Counted from the first letter of the stretch, positions 1-6,051 are shown. The stretch: 7,130 bases of DNA from an uncultured Bacilli bacterium (GCA_947624125.1 CANQIY010000050.1:1-7130); one strand, 5' to 3'. Notes: generated by a model from the sequence alone, not told the origin. A program made the numbers and translations.

Positions 1-14
1 TCAGCTTATTTTAA

Positions 15-50
15 TGTCTTTCATTGACAAGACACTTTTTTGCGTGTCAA
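15..50. other. Nested short inverted repeats in the left-edge non-coding region
   Basis: Three mutually exclusive short stems share the same bases: TGTCTT (15-20) with AAGACA (29-34), TTGACA (24-29) with TGTCAA (45-50), and GACAC (31-35) with GTGTC (44-48). The first stem is followed directly by six T on the plus strand (36-41), so it could be a weak intrinsic terminator for a plus-strand gene lying left of the window. The stems are short and AT-rich. No gene is seen in 1-190, and the rest of that stretch is AT-rich sequence downstream of the permease gene. Confidence 0.3.
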
Positions 51-128
51 AATTTAATTATTTTTTTTCAACCTTATAAAACCTCACACTATAAAATTTT
101 ATTACTTATGTCTTTCTTTTTTATTATA

Positions 129-179
129 CTACTATCTTTATAAAAAAAATAGTAGGAATTATTTTACCATACTATCTTT
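129..179. repeat. Small inverted plus direct repeat downstream of the permease gene
   Basis: CTACTAT (129-135) and ATAGTAG (149-155) form a 7-bp inverted repeat around a 13-base A/T loop. TACTATCTTT occurs at 130-139 and again at 170-179, a direct repeat with a 40-base offset. This lies just past the end of the minus-strand ABC operon, where a terminator would be expected. However, on the minus strand the stem is followed by A-rich rather than T-rich sequence, so it is not a canonical intrinsic terminator. Confidence 0.35.
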
Positions 180-190
180 TTGCTAATTTT

Positions 191-823
191 TTAAAATTCT
201 TTTTTACTAAATATTTTCGCTGAAATTAAATAAGATATATAAACCATAATAATAGTTATTAAAATCAAGATAATGATTATGTAATCTTCTAAAAAAGATA
301 AAGAGTGAGCAAGATGTGATAAATCTACATAACTTGCTAATAGAGAACCAATAATAACAATCCCAAAGACAATAAGAAAAATGCCAATTCGAGCTTTTTC
401 AACACCAAATTTATAAATAATGGGATACATAAAAGTTAAAACTAATAATGTTCCAAAAATGACACCTAGCATTGTTACTAAGATTTGTTCATAGTTAATT
501 GTTTTGGTATTGATATAAGAAATAATAAAGGATAAGATGGTTGTGACTACCGAAACAATTAAAACCATTAAAATAGTAGTTAGATATTTAGCTTTTACAC
601 TATTCTTTCTGCCATTAGGTAATGAAACAGAATAAGCATCCCATTTATTATAATTATCATAACTAAATGATGAAATCATTATCATGATACTCATAAATGG
701 TAAGATAAATGATATATCTGCAGCCCCCATAAGCCCCATTATGACGTAGACAATAAGTAAAATACCCATTAATTTAAAATTACTTTTAATCATGGCTAAA
801 TCTTTTTGTATTAATCCTAACAT
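191..823 (-). CDS. ABC-2 type transporter permease (ABC2_membrane_5-like, PmtB/YtrC-style)
   Basis: This is the membrane-spanning subunit of the exporter formed with the ATPase encoded just upstream. The 210-residue product has about six hydrophobic segments (roughly 18-34, 36-52, 82-104, 114-136, 145-163 and 181-200) and no signal peptide. The hallmark of this permease family is visible after the second segment: a Tyr-Asp-Asn-Tyr-Asn-Lys-Trp-Asp stretch (55-62) followed by SLPNGRK (67-73), then a Lys-rich cytoplasmic loop. Length matches the family. The ATG overlaps the ATPase stop by one base (TAATG), with a GGGGGA-type ribosome site just upstream, so the two subunits are translationally coupled. 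Relatives sit in GntR-controlled operons that export or protect against peptides and antibiotics (for example the staphylococcal Pmt system). The substrate here cannot be read from sequence. Confidence 0.88.
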   Translation of the reverse strand: MLGLIQKDLAMIKSNFKLMGILLIVYVIMGLMGAADISFILPFMSIMIMISSFSYDNYNKWDAYSVSLPNGRKNSVKAKYLTTILMVLIVSVVTTILSFIISYINTKTINYEQILVTMLGVIFGTLLVLTFMYPIIYKFGVEKARIGIFLIVFGIVIIGSLLASYVDLSHLAHSLSFLEDYIIIILILITIIMVYISYLISAKIFSKKEF

Positions 824-1680
824 TACTCTTCCCCCTTAATCATTAAAACCATTAAATCATCTAAAGTTAATTTATCAATTACCGAAATATTATATTTATT
901 TTGAAAATCTTTTTTATTAGAAACTAATATTTCATATTCATATTTTGTCTTTTTGTATTTGATATAATCTGTTTTGGCAATTTTTTGAAAATCTTTTGCC
1001 CCACATTTTGCTATGCCATATTGCTCCATTAACTCATTTGTTGTTTTTGATAAAACAATTTCACCATTATTGATAAAAGTTATATAATCAGCAATATGTT
1101 CTAAATCAGTTGTAATATGACTAGAAAGTAAAATAGAACAGTCATCATGGGTAATAAAATTTTGAAAGATTTCTATTACTTCGGCTCTTGCTACGGGGTC
1201 AAGACCGGAGGTTGGTTCGTCTAAAATTAAAAGTTTGGGATGATGAGATAAAGAGGTAGCTATTTCTAATTTTTTACGCATACCTTTCGAAAATGTTTTT
1301 ATTTGTTTATTAGGTAGGAGAGCAAATTCTTTTAAGTAATCATAAAACAATTTAGTATCCCAATTTTGATAAATACCCTGCATCGTTTTATTTATATCAT
1401 TGGGAGTTAGAATTTCCGGAAAAAACATATCATCTAAAACAACGCCAATATTTTCTTTGATTTCTTTATCGTTTTTACGATTATCTAAACCAAAAATTTT
1501 AATTTCCCCATTATAAGAGTTAATGATATTTAATATTGATTTTATTGTTGTCGTTTTACCAGCACCATTTTCCCCAATAAAACCCATAATCATTCCTTTA
1601 GGTAAAGAAAATGTTACATTTTTAAGTTCAAAATCAGCATATCTTTTACATAAATTTTTTATTTCTAAAATATTTTCCAT
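823..1680 (-). CDS. ABC transporter ATP-binding protein (YtrB/BcrA/PmtA-like)
   Basis: This is the cytoplasmic ATPase that powers the adjacent permease. The 285-residue product contains Walker A GENGAGKTT (36-44), a signature FSKGMRKKLEIA (130-141) in the degenerate form usual for this exporter subfamily, Walker B LLILDEPTSGLDP (150-162) with D-loop, and the H-loop His188 in SSHIT. The Q-loop region reads GVVLDDMFFPE (79-89), with no glutamine. Relatives of the YtrB/BcrA type often have Asp or Glu there, so this is a subfamily trait more than a defect. The C-terminal ~70 residues form the accessory extension typical of drug and peptide exporters. Start: the ATG overlaps the stop of the GntR tail remnant (TAATG) and has AGGAGG seven bases upstream (1688-1693), so it should be translated well despite the broken regulator gene. 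Confidence 0.95.
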   Translation of the reverse strand: MENILEIKNLCKRYADFELKNVTFSLPKGMIMGFIGENGAGKTTTIKSILNIINSYNGEIKIFGLDNRKNDKEIKENIGVVLDDMFFPEILTPNDINKTMQGIYQNWDTKLFYDYLKEFALLPNKQIKTFSKGMRKKLEIATSLSHHPKLLILDEPTSGLDPVARAEVIEIFQNFITHDDCSILLSSHITTDLEHIADYITFINNGEIVLSKTTNELMEQYGIAKCGAKDFQKIAKTDYIKYKKTKYEYEILVSNKKDFQNKYNISVIDKLTLDDLMVLMIKGEE

Positions 1681-2010
1681 TATTCATCCTCCTCATACAA
1701 TATATTTAACATTTCATTAAGTACTTTTTTATTTATATTATTCATTTTTGCTAAGTCTACAGCCTTAAAGGACTACTTATGTGTGCTTGAAATAATCACA
1801 TTTGCACTGGTTAACATAACCTTCTTTGACTAATTCTTCATAAGCATTTTTAGTTGTTATGACACTACAACGTAAGTCTTTAGCAAGCGTTCTTATTGAA
1901 GGTAGAGGTTCATTTTCTTTTAATTCATTATTTACTATTTTAACTTTTATCTGTTCTTTAATTTGTTCATAAATGGGAATTCCATTTGAATTACTGATTA
2001 TGATTTCCAT
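1680..2010 (-). pseudogene. GntR-family (YtrA subgroup) transcriptional regulator, disrupted
   Basis: The intact part (1777-2010, 77 codons) begins with the canonical YtrA-type start MEIIISNSNGIPIYEQIKEQ and contains the full winged-helix HTH, with LPSIRTLAKDLRCSVITTKNAYEELVKEGYV at about 37-67 (recognition helix near 50-60). Just after it the wing reads QCKCDYF, where family members have a QGKG-type motif, and a stop follows at 1777-1779. In another frame, codons 1763-1680 encode AVDLAKMNNINKK followed by VLNEMLNILYEEDE, which is the normal C-terminal helix and tail of YtrA-type regulators, and its TAA overlaps the ATPase ATG. The remaining gap is about 46 bases, where roughly 90-95 would be expected, so a deletion of about 45-50 bases with a frame change is inferred. 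The truncated product keeps DNA-binding residues but lacks the dimerisation tail. The start is supported by GAGGTG at 2015-2020. Confidence 0.8.
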
Positions 2011-2022
2011 TGTTCACCTCTT

Positions 2023-2043
2023 TGTATATATGTATTATATACA
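2023..2043. promoter_or_regulatory. Palindromic operator for the GntR/ABC operon
   Basis: TGTATATA (2023-2030), a 5-base spacer and TATATACA (2036-2043) form a perfect 8-bp-arm palindrome. It covers the -10 hexamer of the minus-strand promoter (2034-2039). YtrA/PmtR regulators are known to bind such palindromes at their own promoters and repress them. Binding here by the encoded, now truncated, regulator is inferred from position only. Confidence 0.6.
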
Positions 2044-2063
2044 GTTTATACACAGTTTGTCAA
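2034..2063 (-). promoter_or_regulatory. SigA-type promoter of the GntR/ABC operon
   Basis: On the minus strand, TTGACA (2058-2063) and TATAAT (2034-2039) are both exact consensus hexamers separated by 18 bases. Transcription would start near 2027, giving a short leader that contains the GAGGTG ribosome site (2015-2020) before the ATG at 2008-2010. Confidence 0.8.
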
Positions 2064-2128
2064 GAGCTATTAAAACTAAATTGTTTTGGCAAATTTAAAA
2101 TGTCTATTCTTTTTTTATTTTACATTTT

Positions 2129-2157
2129 TTGACATTTCTTACTTTATGTGCTATAAT
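2129..2157 (+). promoter_or_regulatory. SigA-type extended -10 promoter for the plus-strand hypothetical gene
   Basis: TTGACA (2129-2134), a 17-base spacer and TATAAT (2152-2157) with a TGC extended -10 immediately before it (2149-2151). A T-rich tract (2107-2130) precedes the -35 and could act as an UP-like element. The expected leader is only about 20 bases, ending in the ribosome site AAGGGGGA at 2170-2177. Confidence 0.8.
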
Positions 2158-2183
2158 GAAGACGTTTTGAAGGGGGATTTATT

Positions 2184-3053
2184 TTGATAACTTTAAAAGA
2201 ATTAAATTATGTTAATACTTATGCATATAAAACACCATATCCAGGAATTAAATACGCTAATGAAGCTGGAGAAAAATTAATTAACTCTGTCCAAGATTAT
2301 GATGATAATTATAAAGATAAAGAATATGATATTATTCTTTCCGATGGTAGTCAATTTACTTTAGATATTTTACCAAAAAACTTATGTCATATGTTAGGAA
2401 TTGATTATAAAAATTTAGTTAGTGAATACTACACTGATTTTAGAGAAAATGTTTTAGGAATTGATAATATACCTCGTTCTTATGATTTTTTAAAACTTTT
2501 ACTTTTAAATCTTGATAAAGTTTTAGAATACGATTATAATCACGGAGGCAAAATATTTAATTATTACCGAATGATGATTAAATGTTCTATTTTTGAAAAA
2601 TTATCAGATTTTAGCCGTTTTAATTTTGGGGTTATTAATTTTGATAAAAATATTTTTATGCAAAAAACGGGTTCCTTACGAAATAGTAATGCTGTAAAAT
2701 TATTATATGTTCAAAGTAATGAACAAAATTGTCCTTATTTCATGATGGGAATTTTAAAAGAAGATAATCCGAATGAAGAACATGATGGAGCTTATGCTGT
2801 CGAAACATTATTTGCACCGATAGATACATGGAATTTCTTTGATGAACAAAAAGTAGCTATTCCAACACAAATATTAATTACTAGTGATATCATGCAAAAA
2901 CTTGAAGCAACTCCAGCAGAAAAATTAGCCTTATTAAATCAATATAATTCTATTGTTAATCAATATGGCTTAACTAATCAAATGAATATTTATGGAGATT
3001 ATTTAGCTACTTTATCTAGAGAAGATAGTGAATATAGTTTAAAAAGAAAATAG
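2184..3053 (+). CDS. Hypothetical protein, possibly PBECR4-like nuclease-fold
   Basis: A 289-residue soluble protein with no signal peptide or membrane segment, and the only plus-strand gene here. The start is TTG, chosen because AAGGGGGA (2170-2177) lies six bases upstream, an in-frame TGA sits at 2157-2159, and no in-frame ATG occurs before the middle of a conserved-looking segment (Met70). Visible features are a segment around 48-73 (EYDIILSDGSQF...LCHMLGI) that resembles the 'HLLG' region of PBECR4-type phage-associated proteins, a helical stretch with LLLLN at 104-109, and a strand-rich region at 172-234 (LLYVQ, YFMMGILKED, YAVETLFAP, QILITS). The tail is polar and ends SLKRK. The PBECR4 link is a weak impression from memory, no catalytic residues are assigned, and the function is unknown. 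A strong private promoter suggests it is expressed as a single gene. Confidence 0.75.
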   Translation: MITLKELNYVNTYAYKTPYPGIKYANEAGEKLINSVQDYDDNYKDKEYDIILSDGSQFTLDILPKNLCHMLGIDYKNLVSEYYTDFRENVLGIDNIPRSYDFLKLLLLNLDKVLEYDYNHGGKIFNYYRMMIKCSIFEKLSDFSRFNFGVINFDKNIFMQKTGSLRNSNAVKLLYVQSNEQNCPYFMMGILKEDNPNEEHDGAYAVETLFAPIDTWNFFDEQKVAIPTQILITSDIMQKLEATPAEKLALLNQYNSIVNQYGLTNQMNIYGDYLATLSREDSEYSLKRK

Positions 3054-3107
3054 TCTACTTATAAAATATATAATTTATTAATTTATTGTTTTTCAAATTT
3101 AACTATT

Positions 3108-3995
3108 TTAATTATTTACTTTTATATCTCCACAGTCATTTTCGATTTTTAAAGTAGTATCGGCTTTATTATAATTATTATTAATTTTTACTTTTCCTAA
3201 ATCGGTTTTAGCATCAATAAATAATTCATTGGTGTTACCTATTTTAATATCACCATAGTCATCTTTTATATAAGAATTTTTCTTTAAGTTAAGATTATTT
3301 AGTTCTATATCACCGCAGTCATTTTCAAGATAAAGATAGTTATTAACTTCTTCAATTATTATATCTCCATAACTATTTTTGACTGTTACATCATTGACAT
3401 TAGTAATATAAACATCACCACAGTCTTCATTTATAGTTAAAACATTTGCATTCTCTATTTTTGTATTACCATAATTATTATCTACTTTAACAATATTGCC
3501 ATCAAGAATGGTAACGTCACCACAGTCTTCGATAATAGTCATCTGAGCATTTAAAAACTCAGCAATAGAAATATCACCATAATCATTTTTTATCTCAATA
3601 TTCCCTCTAAATTCTTTTGGTAAATATATTTCTATTTTGGCACTTTTTTGCATAAAACAAAATCCGTAACAACTTCTATCATTCATTTTTATATTTAATG
3701 TATCCAGATTAGTCTTTATATCAATATAATCTTTTTCCCCATAAACTATTGCTTTTATATAGTTGGTATCAGATTCTTTAACAAAAATTTCACTTACTTT
3801 AGCATCAATGACAATATTATTAAAGTCTTCTTCATAAGTTTTATCAAGTATTAATTCATTACTAATTTGACTACCCATTTTAAAACCTTTAAATTTAAAA
3901 TCATTTTGAAAAAGACTAACGAAAAAGATTAATAAAATCACCATAATAATTGTTAAAATAATAATTAGAGTTATAATTCCTTTTTTATTTTTCAT
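3108..3995 (-). CDS. DUF4097-like membrane-anchored beta-solenoid surface protein
   Basis: The 295-residue product starts with a Lys-rich N-terminus and one hydrophobic segment (7-29), with no lipobox, so it is probably a type II anchor that puts the rest outside the cell. From about residue 57 onward it is strand-rich, with short turn motifs of the form (N/D/E)-x-Y/C-G-D-I/V at 137, 156, 173, 190, 207, 225, 245, 264 and 286. This is the repeat pattern of DUF4097 / head-GIN-like adhesin domains, which fold as beta-helices. The turn residue alternates Tyr and Cys, and extra Cys lie at 109 and 113. The ATG overlaps the end of the XRE gene by 11 bases, with AAGGAG at 4004-4009, so the two are coupled. 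DUF4097 proteins often sit with membrane-associated regulators and are thought to act in envelope sensing. The ligand is unknown. Confidence 0.85.
   Translation of the reverse strand: MKNKKGIITLIIILTIIMVILLIFFVSLFQNDFKFKGFKMGSQISNELILDKTYEEDFNNIVIDAKVSEIFVKESDTNYIKAIVYGEKDYIDIKTNLDTLNIKMNDRSCYGFCFMQKSAKIEIYLPKEFRGNIEIKNDYGDISIAEFLNAQMTIIEDCGDVTILDGNIVKVDNNYGNTKIENANVLTINEDCGDVYITNVNDVTVKNSYGDIIIEEVNNYLYLENDCGDIELNNLNLKKNSYIKDDYGDIKIGNTNELFIDAKTDLGKVKINNNYNKADTTLKIENDCGDIKVNN
3123..3587 (-). repeat. Tandem coding repeats of 17-22 codons (solenoid rungs)
   Basis: Nine turn motifs occur at codon spacings of 19, 17, 17, 17, 18, 20, 19 and 22. Turn residues run Y, C, Y, C, Y, C, Y, L, C, so the larger unit is a pair of rungs of about 34-38 residues (roughly 102-114 bases). 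At DNA level, the plus strand shows recurring CCACAGTC or CCGCAGTC (Cys rungs) alternating with CCATA(A/G) (Tyr rungs). Confidence 0.8.
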
Positions 3996-4617
3996 TATTA
4001 GAACTCCTTAACATAAATATTAATTTTAATATTTCCGCAAATAAACCAAATATAACCCATATTATCCATGTCAAATGCCAAGCCATTGTTTTAAAACTAA
4101 TAATTAAATATGTAATTGTTACAATTATAGCCACAACATTAGAAATTTGTTTTCTTAATTTATCTTCTTTTGTTTCTTTAAGTTCTTTTATTTTTTTATA
4201 TCTAATACATGCATAAATGATGGTCCCTGTAGCTAAACCACATATAAGTAAAAAAATTGCGGACGCTACTACAGGGTTCATGTTCATAACAGGAATAGCT
4301 ATCATTATCCATACAATTCCTAAAAAATATAAGACAACACCAGTAGCTATTCCTAAAGCTTTTTTATTTGTTATGTTTCTTGCATCTAAATCTTCTTTTT
4401 TTGTTTCCTTCTCTTTCTTTAATTCAATAAATAATTCATTTGGGGTAATACTATATAATTCACATAAAGGAACAACTTTATCAAAATCCGGTAAACTTTG
4501 ATTTGTTTCCCATTTCGAAATTGTTTGTCTTGTTACATTTAATTTTTCTGCTACCTCTTCTTGCGATAATTGTTTATCTCTTCTAAGTTTAAATAATCTT
4601 TCTCCTAAATTATTCAT
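3985..4617 (-). CDS. Membrane-anchored XRE-family transcriptional regulator
   Basis: A 210-residue protein with an N-terminal Cro/CI-type HTH (about 3-62): GERLFKLRRDKQLSQEEVAEKLNV, then TRQTISKWETNQSLPDFD, the classic turn and recognition helix. A charged linker (65-80) leads to four hydrophobic segments (about 87-109, 115-137, 158-176 and 181-203), so both ends should face the cytoplasm and the DNA-binding domain is tethered to the membrane. The start is the ATG at 4615-4617, because GAGGTG lies six bases upstream. A GTG nine bases further upstream is in frame but is itself part of that ribosome site. The stop lies inside the start region of the DUF4097 gene (11-base overlap), so the pair is one operon. 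The likely role is to control this operon or envelope genes in response to a membrane signal. That role is inferred from architecture. Confidence 0.9.
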   Translation of the reverse strand: MNNLGERLFKLRRDKQLSQEEVAEKLNVTRQTISKWETNQSLPDFDKVVPLCELYSITPNELFIELKKEKETKKEDLDARNITNKKALGIATGVVLYFLGIVWIMIAIPVMNMNPVVASAIFLLICGLATGTIIYACIRYKKIKELKETKEDKLRKQISNVVAIIVTITYLIISFKTMAWHLTWIIWVIFGLFAEILKLIFMLRSSNNEK

Positions 4618-4661
4618 AATCTTCACCTCACACTTAAAATTATATCTTTTATTTTAGTTGC

Positions 4662-4692
4662 ATTCTACCTATTTCAGTTGGAAATTTGTCAA
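4662..4692 (-). promoter_or_regulatory. Probable promoter of the XRE-DUF4097 operon
   Basis: On the minus strand, TTGACA (4687-4692) is a perfect -35. TAGAAT (4662-4667) is the best -10, at a long 19-base spacing, so the promoter may be weak or activator-dependent. AGTTG (4676-4680) and CAACT (4690-4694) make an inverted repeat across the -35, with a further AGTTG at 4656-4660, a possible operator. Confidence 0.55.
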
Positions 4693-4719
4693 CTATTATT
4701 AACATTTTAAAAATTTCTT

Positions 4720-4745
4720 AAAAAAGAAAACTATTTCTAGTTTCC
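4720..4745 (-). terminator. Rho-independent terminator of the sigma/anti-sigma operon
   Basis: On the minus strand, GGAAACTA pairs with TAGTTTTC (one G-T pair) across a GAAA tetraloop and is followed at once by six T (plus-strand A at 4720-4725). It lies 17 bases past the end of the membrane-protein gene. On the plus strand no T-run follows, so it acts in one direction only. It insulates the sigma operon from the XRE operon. Confidence 0.85.
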
Positions 4746-4761
4746 TCATATTATACTCTTA

Positions 4762-5451
4762 TTATTTAAAAATAGATACTAAATAATTAGCTAGTTCTTG
4801 TTCTGTTATATTAATGGTTTCAATATCAAAATTATAATCATTATAACTAAAGGTAGTATAAAAACTTTCTTCATATTTATAAATTATTAAATTAATTCCA
4901 TTTATAGTTGTAACTTTGCTATTATCCTCTTTAAAATAATAATCTTTTAATGGCACTTGATTTTTGGCATATCTAATTAACATAGTTCGCTCATTACCAT
5001 CCGTAAGATGCATTACATAACTAGCTATAACATCATAATCTTTACTATCTTGATTTTTTTTAGTATAAACAACATAATTTTTGGTTTGGGTTAAATCACT
5101 AGGTATATTTAATTCTCCATTTATTTTAAAAGGATAAGGTATGTTTACATCGTTAACTATTTTAATATCCAAATCCATTTTTGTTACTCCTATATTGCTT
5201 AAATCATTAATATTTAAAATTAAATTATTTTCTTTATCAATATATGTCTTATTAACAAGTAAATGATTATTATAATTTAAAAATATTATTCCTATTATAA
5301 TTACTAATAAACCTATTGGTACTAAAGACCATTTTAATAAATTATTTTTTTTCATTTTATTTTTCTCCACTTTTTTAATTATCTCTTTATAATTATTTAT
5401 TTGGTTAAAATCTTTTTCAATGACTTTTTTTAATTGTTCTTTGTTACTCAT
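4762..5451 (-). CDS. Single-pass membrane protein, probable anti-sigma factor (DUF4367-like extracellular domain)
   Basis: The 229-residue product has a charged cytoplasmic N-terminus (1-38, Lys/Asn/Glu-rich, helical), one membrane segment (about 39-59, WSLVPIGLLVIIIGIIFL) and an extracellular beta-rich domain of about 170 residues. The C-terminal part (TINGINLIIYKYEESF..., then ITEQELANYLVSIFK) resembles DUF4367-type domains found on membrane partners of sigma factors. No His or Cys occurs in the cytoplasmic part, so there is no zinc anti-sigma (HxxxCxxC) motif. Its ATG overlaps the sigma gene by eight bases, with a GGGGGA site seven bases upstream (5459-5464). This tight coupling is the main argument that it binds and restrains that sigma factor at the membrane. 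It could also be a sensor without anti-sigma activity. Confidence 0.7.
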   Translation of the reverse strand: MSNKEQLKKVIEKDFNQINNYKEIIKKVEKNKMKKNNLLKWSLVPIGLLVIIIGIIFLNYNNHLLVNKTYIDKENNLILNINDLSNIGVTKMDLDIKIVNDVNIPYPFKINGELNIPSDLTQTKNYVVYTKKNQDSKDYDVIASYVMHLTDGNERTMLIRYAKNQVPLKDYYFKEDNSKVTTINGINLIIYKYEESFYTTFSYNDYNFDIETINITEQELANYLVSIFK

Positions 5452-5992
5452 TTTTTAATCCCCCATCTTCAAACTTTTCACGCAATTCTTTTAATGTTCG
5501 ATAAATTAAATTTTTTATATATGATTCACTCTTTTTTAATTCTTCAGCTATTTCCTTAATTGATAATTCTAATTTATAATATAAATAAAAAATTTTGGGA
5601 ATATCCTGATTTTTTTTACTTTTAATATAATGCCATATAGTAGTCCAGTTATCTTTTTGAATAGACAAATTTTCAATATCTATTTTATCTTCTAATAAAT
5701 CAATTAATTCCATATTTTTATCATTTTTTTCAAATAGCGATATTGTCTTTAATTTTTGCATTAAAGTATAATGTTTTTTTATTTTATTATTAGCAATGCC
5801 TAGAAGATAACTTTTAATATTACTATTATTTATCTCTTTTTTATTTATAATGTTCCATAATTCTAAATAAGTTTCTTGAACTATATCATTTGTATCATTT
5901 ACATTATGACATTTTATAATTACATATTTAAGTAAATCTAAATAAGTTTTATCATATATATCATTAAACTTATATAGGTTGGAATCAGTCAT
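5444..5992 (-). CDS. ECF-type RNA polymerase sigma factor
   Basis: A 182-residue protein with the two-domain layout of extracytoplasmic-function sigma factors. Sigma-2 (about 5-75) includes the core-binding helix NDTNDIVQETYLELW (32-46) and KSYLLGIANNKIKKHY (60-75). A variable acidic linker (90-125) follows. Sigma-4 (about 128-175) includes IFYLYYKLELSIKEIAEELKKS and the recognition helix ESYIKNLIYRTLKELREKF. It would direct RNA polymerase to stress or envelope genes when released by the overlapping membrane protein. The start is the ATG at 5990-5992, which has AGGTG six bases upstream. The in-frame GTG at 5999-6001 is part of that ribosome site and is not the start. It is shorter and more divergent than well-studied ECF proteins, so subgroup and target promoter are unassigned. 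Confidence 0.87.
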   Translation of the reverse strand: MTDSNLYKFNDIYDKTYLDLLKYVIIKCHNVNDTNDIVQETYLELWNIINKKEINNSNIKSYLLGIANNKIKKHYTLMQKLKTISLFEKNDKNMELIDLLEDKIDIENLSIQKDNWTTIWHYIKSKKNQDIPKIFYLYYKLELSIKEIAEELKKSESYIKNLIYRTLKELREKFEDGGLKNE

Positions 5993-6018
5993 ATTTATCA
6001 CCTACAATATAATAATCC

Positions 6019-6041
6019 CTAGTTTTTTTAAAAAAGTTTCA
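6019..6041 (-). promoter_or_regulatory. Weak candidate ECF-type -35 upstream of the sigma gene
   Basis: TGAAAC (minus strand, 6036-6041) matches the -35 of many Bacillota ECF promoters, which would fit autoregulation. Sixteen bases downstream, however, the sequence is GGGA, not a CGT-type -10, and the spacer is a T6A7 run that could yield chance matches. No SigA promoter with normal spacing was found in the 59 bases between the Fic stop and the sigma start, so read-through from the Fic gene is also possible. Confidence 0.25.
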
Positions 6042-6051
6042 AAAAATGTTA

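Noticed and set aside
129..155. Intrinsic terminator for the ABC operon
   Set aside because: The stem is all but GC-free, the loop is long, and on the minus strand it is followed by A-rich sequence instead of a T-run.
1523..1720. Plus-strand open frame of 65 codons
   Set aside because: It lies opposite the Walker A half of the ATPase gene, has no ribosome site, and its sequence is explained by the real gene on the other strand.
1777..2010. Frameshift in the GntR gene as a simple sequencing error
   Set aside because: One inserted or deleted base cannot explain it: about 45-50 bases of the expected coding region are also missing between the two recognisable halves.
3054..3107. Bidirectional terminator between the convergent genes
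   Set aside because: The stretch is almost pure A/T with no stem containing GC pairs, so no terminator can be supported.
4217..4501. Plus-strand open frame of 94 codons
   Set aside because: It is antisense to the XRE regulator, whose HTH and membrane segments clearly account for this DNA.
4615..4626. GTG at 4624-4626 as start of the XRE gene
   Set aside because: That GTG is part of the GAGGTG ribosome site for the ATG at 4615-4617, and the HTH domain begins right after the ATG.
5990..6001. GTG at 5999-6001 as start of the sigma gene
   Set aside because: The GTG falls inside the AGGTG ribosome site that serves the ATG at 5990-5992.
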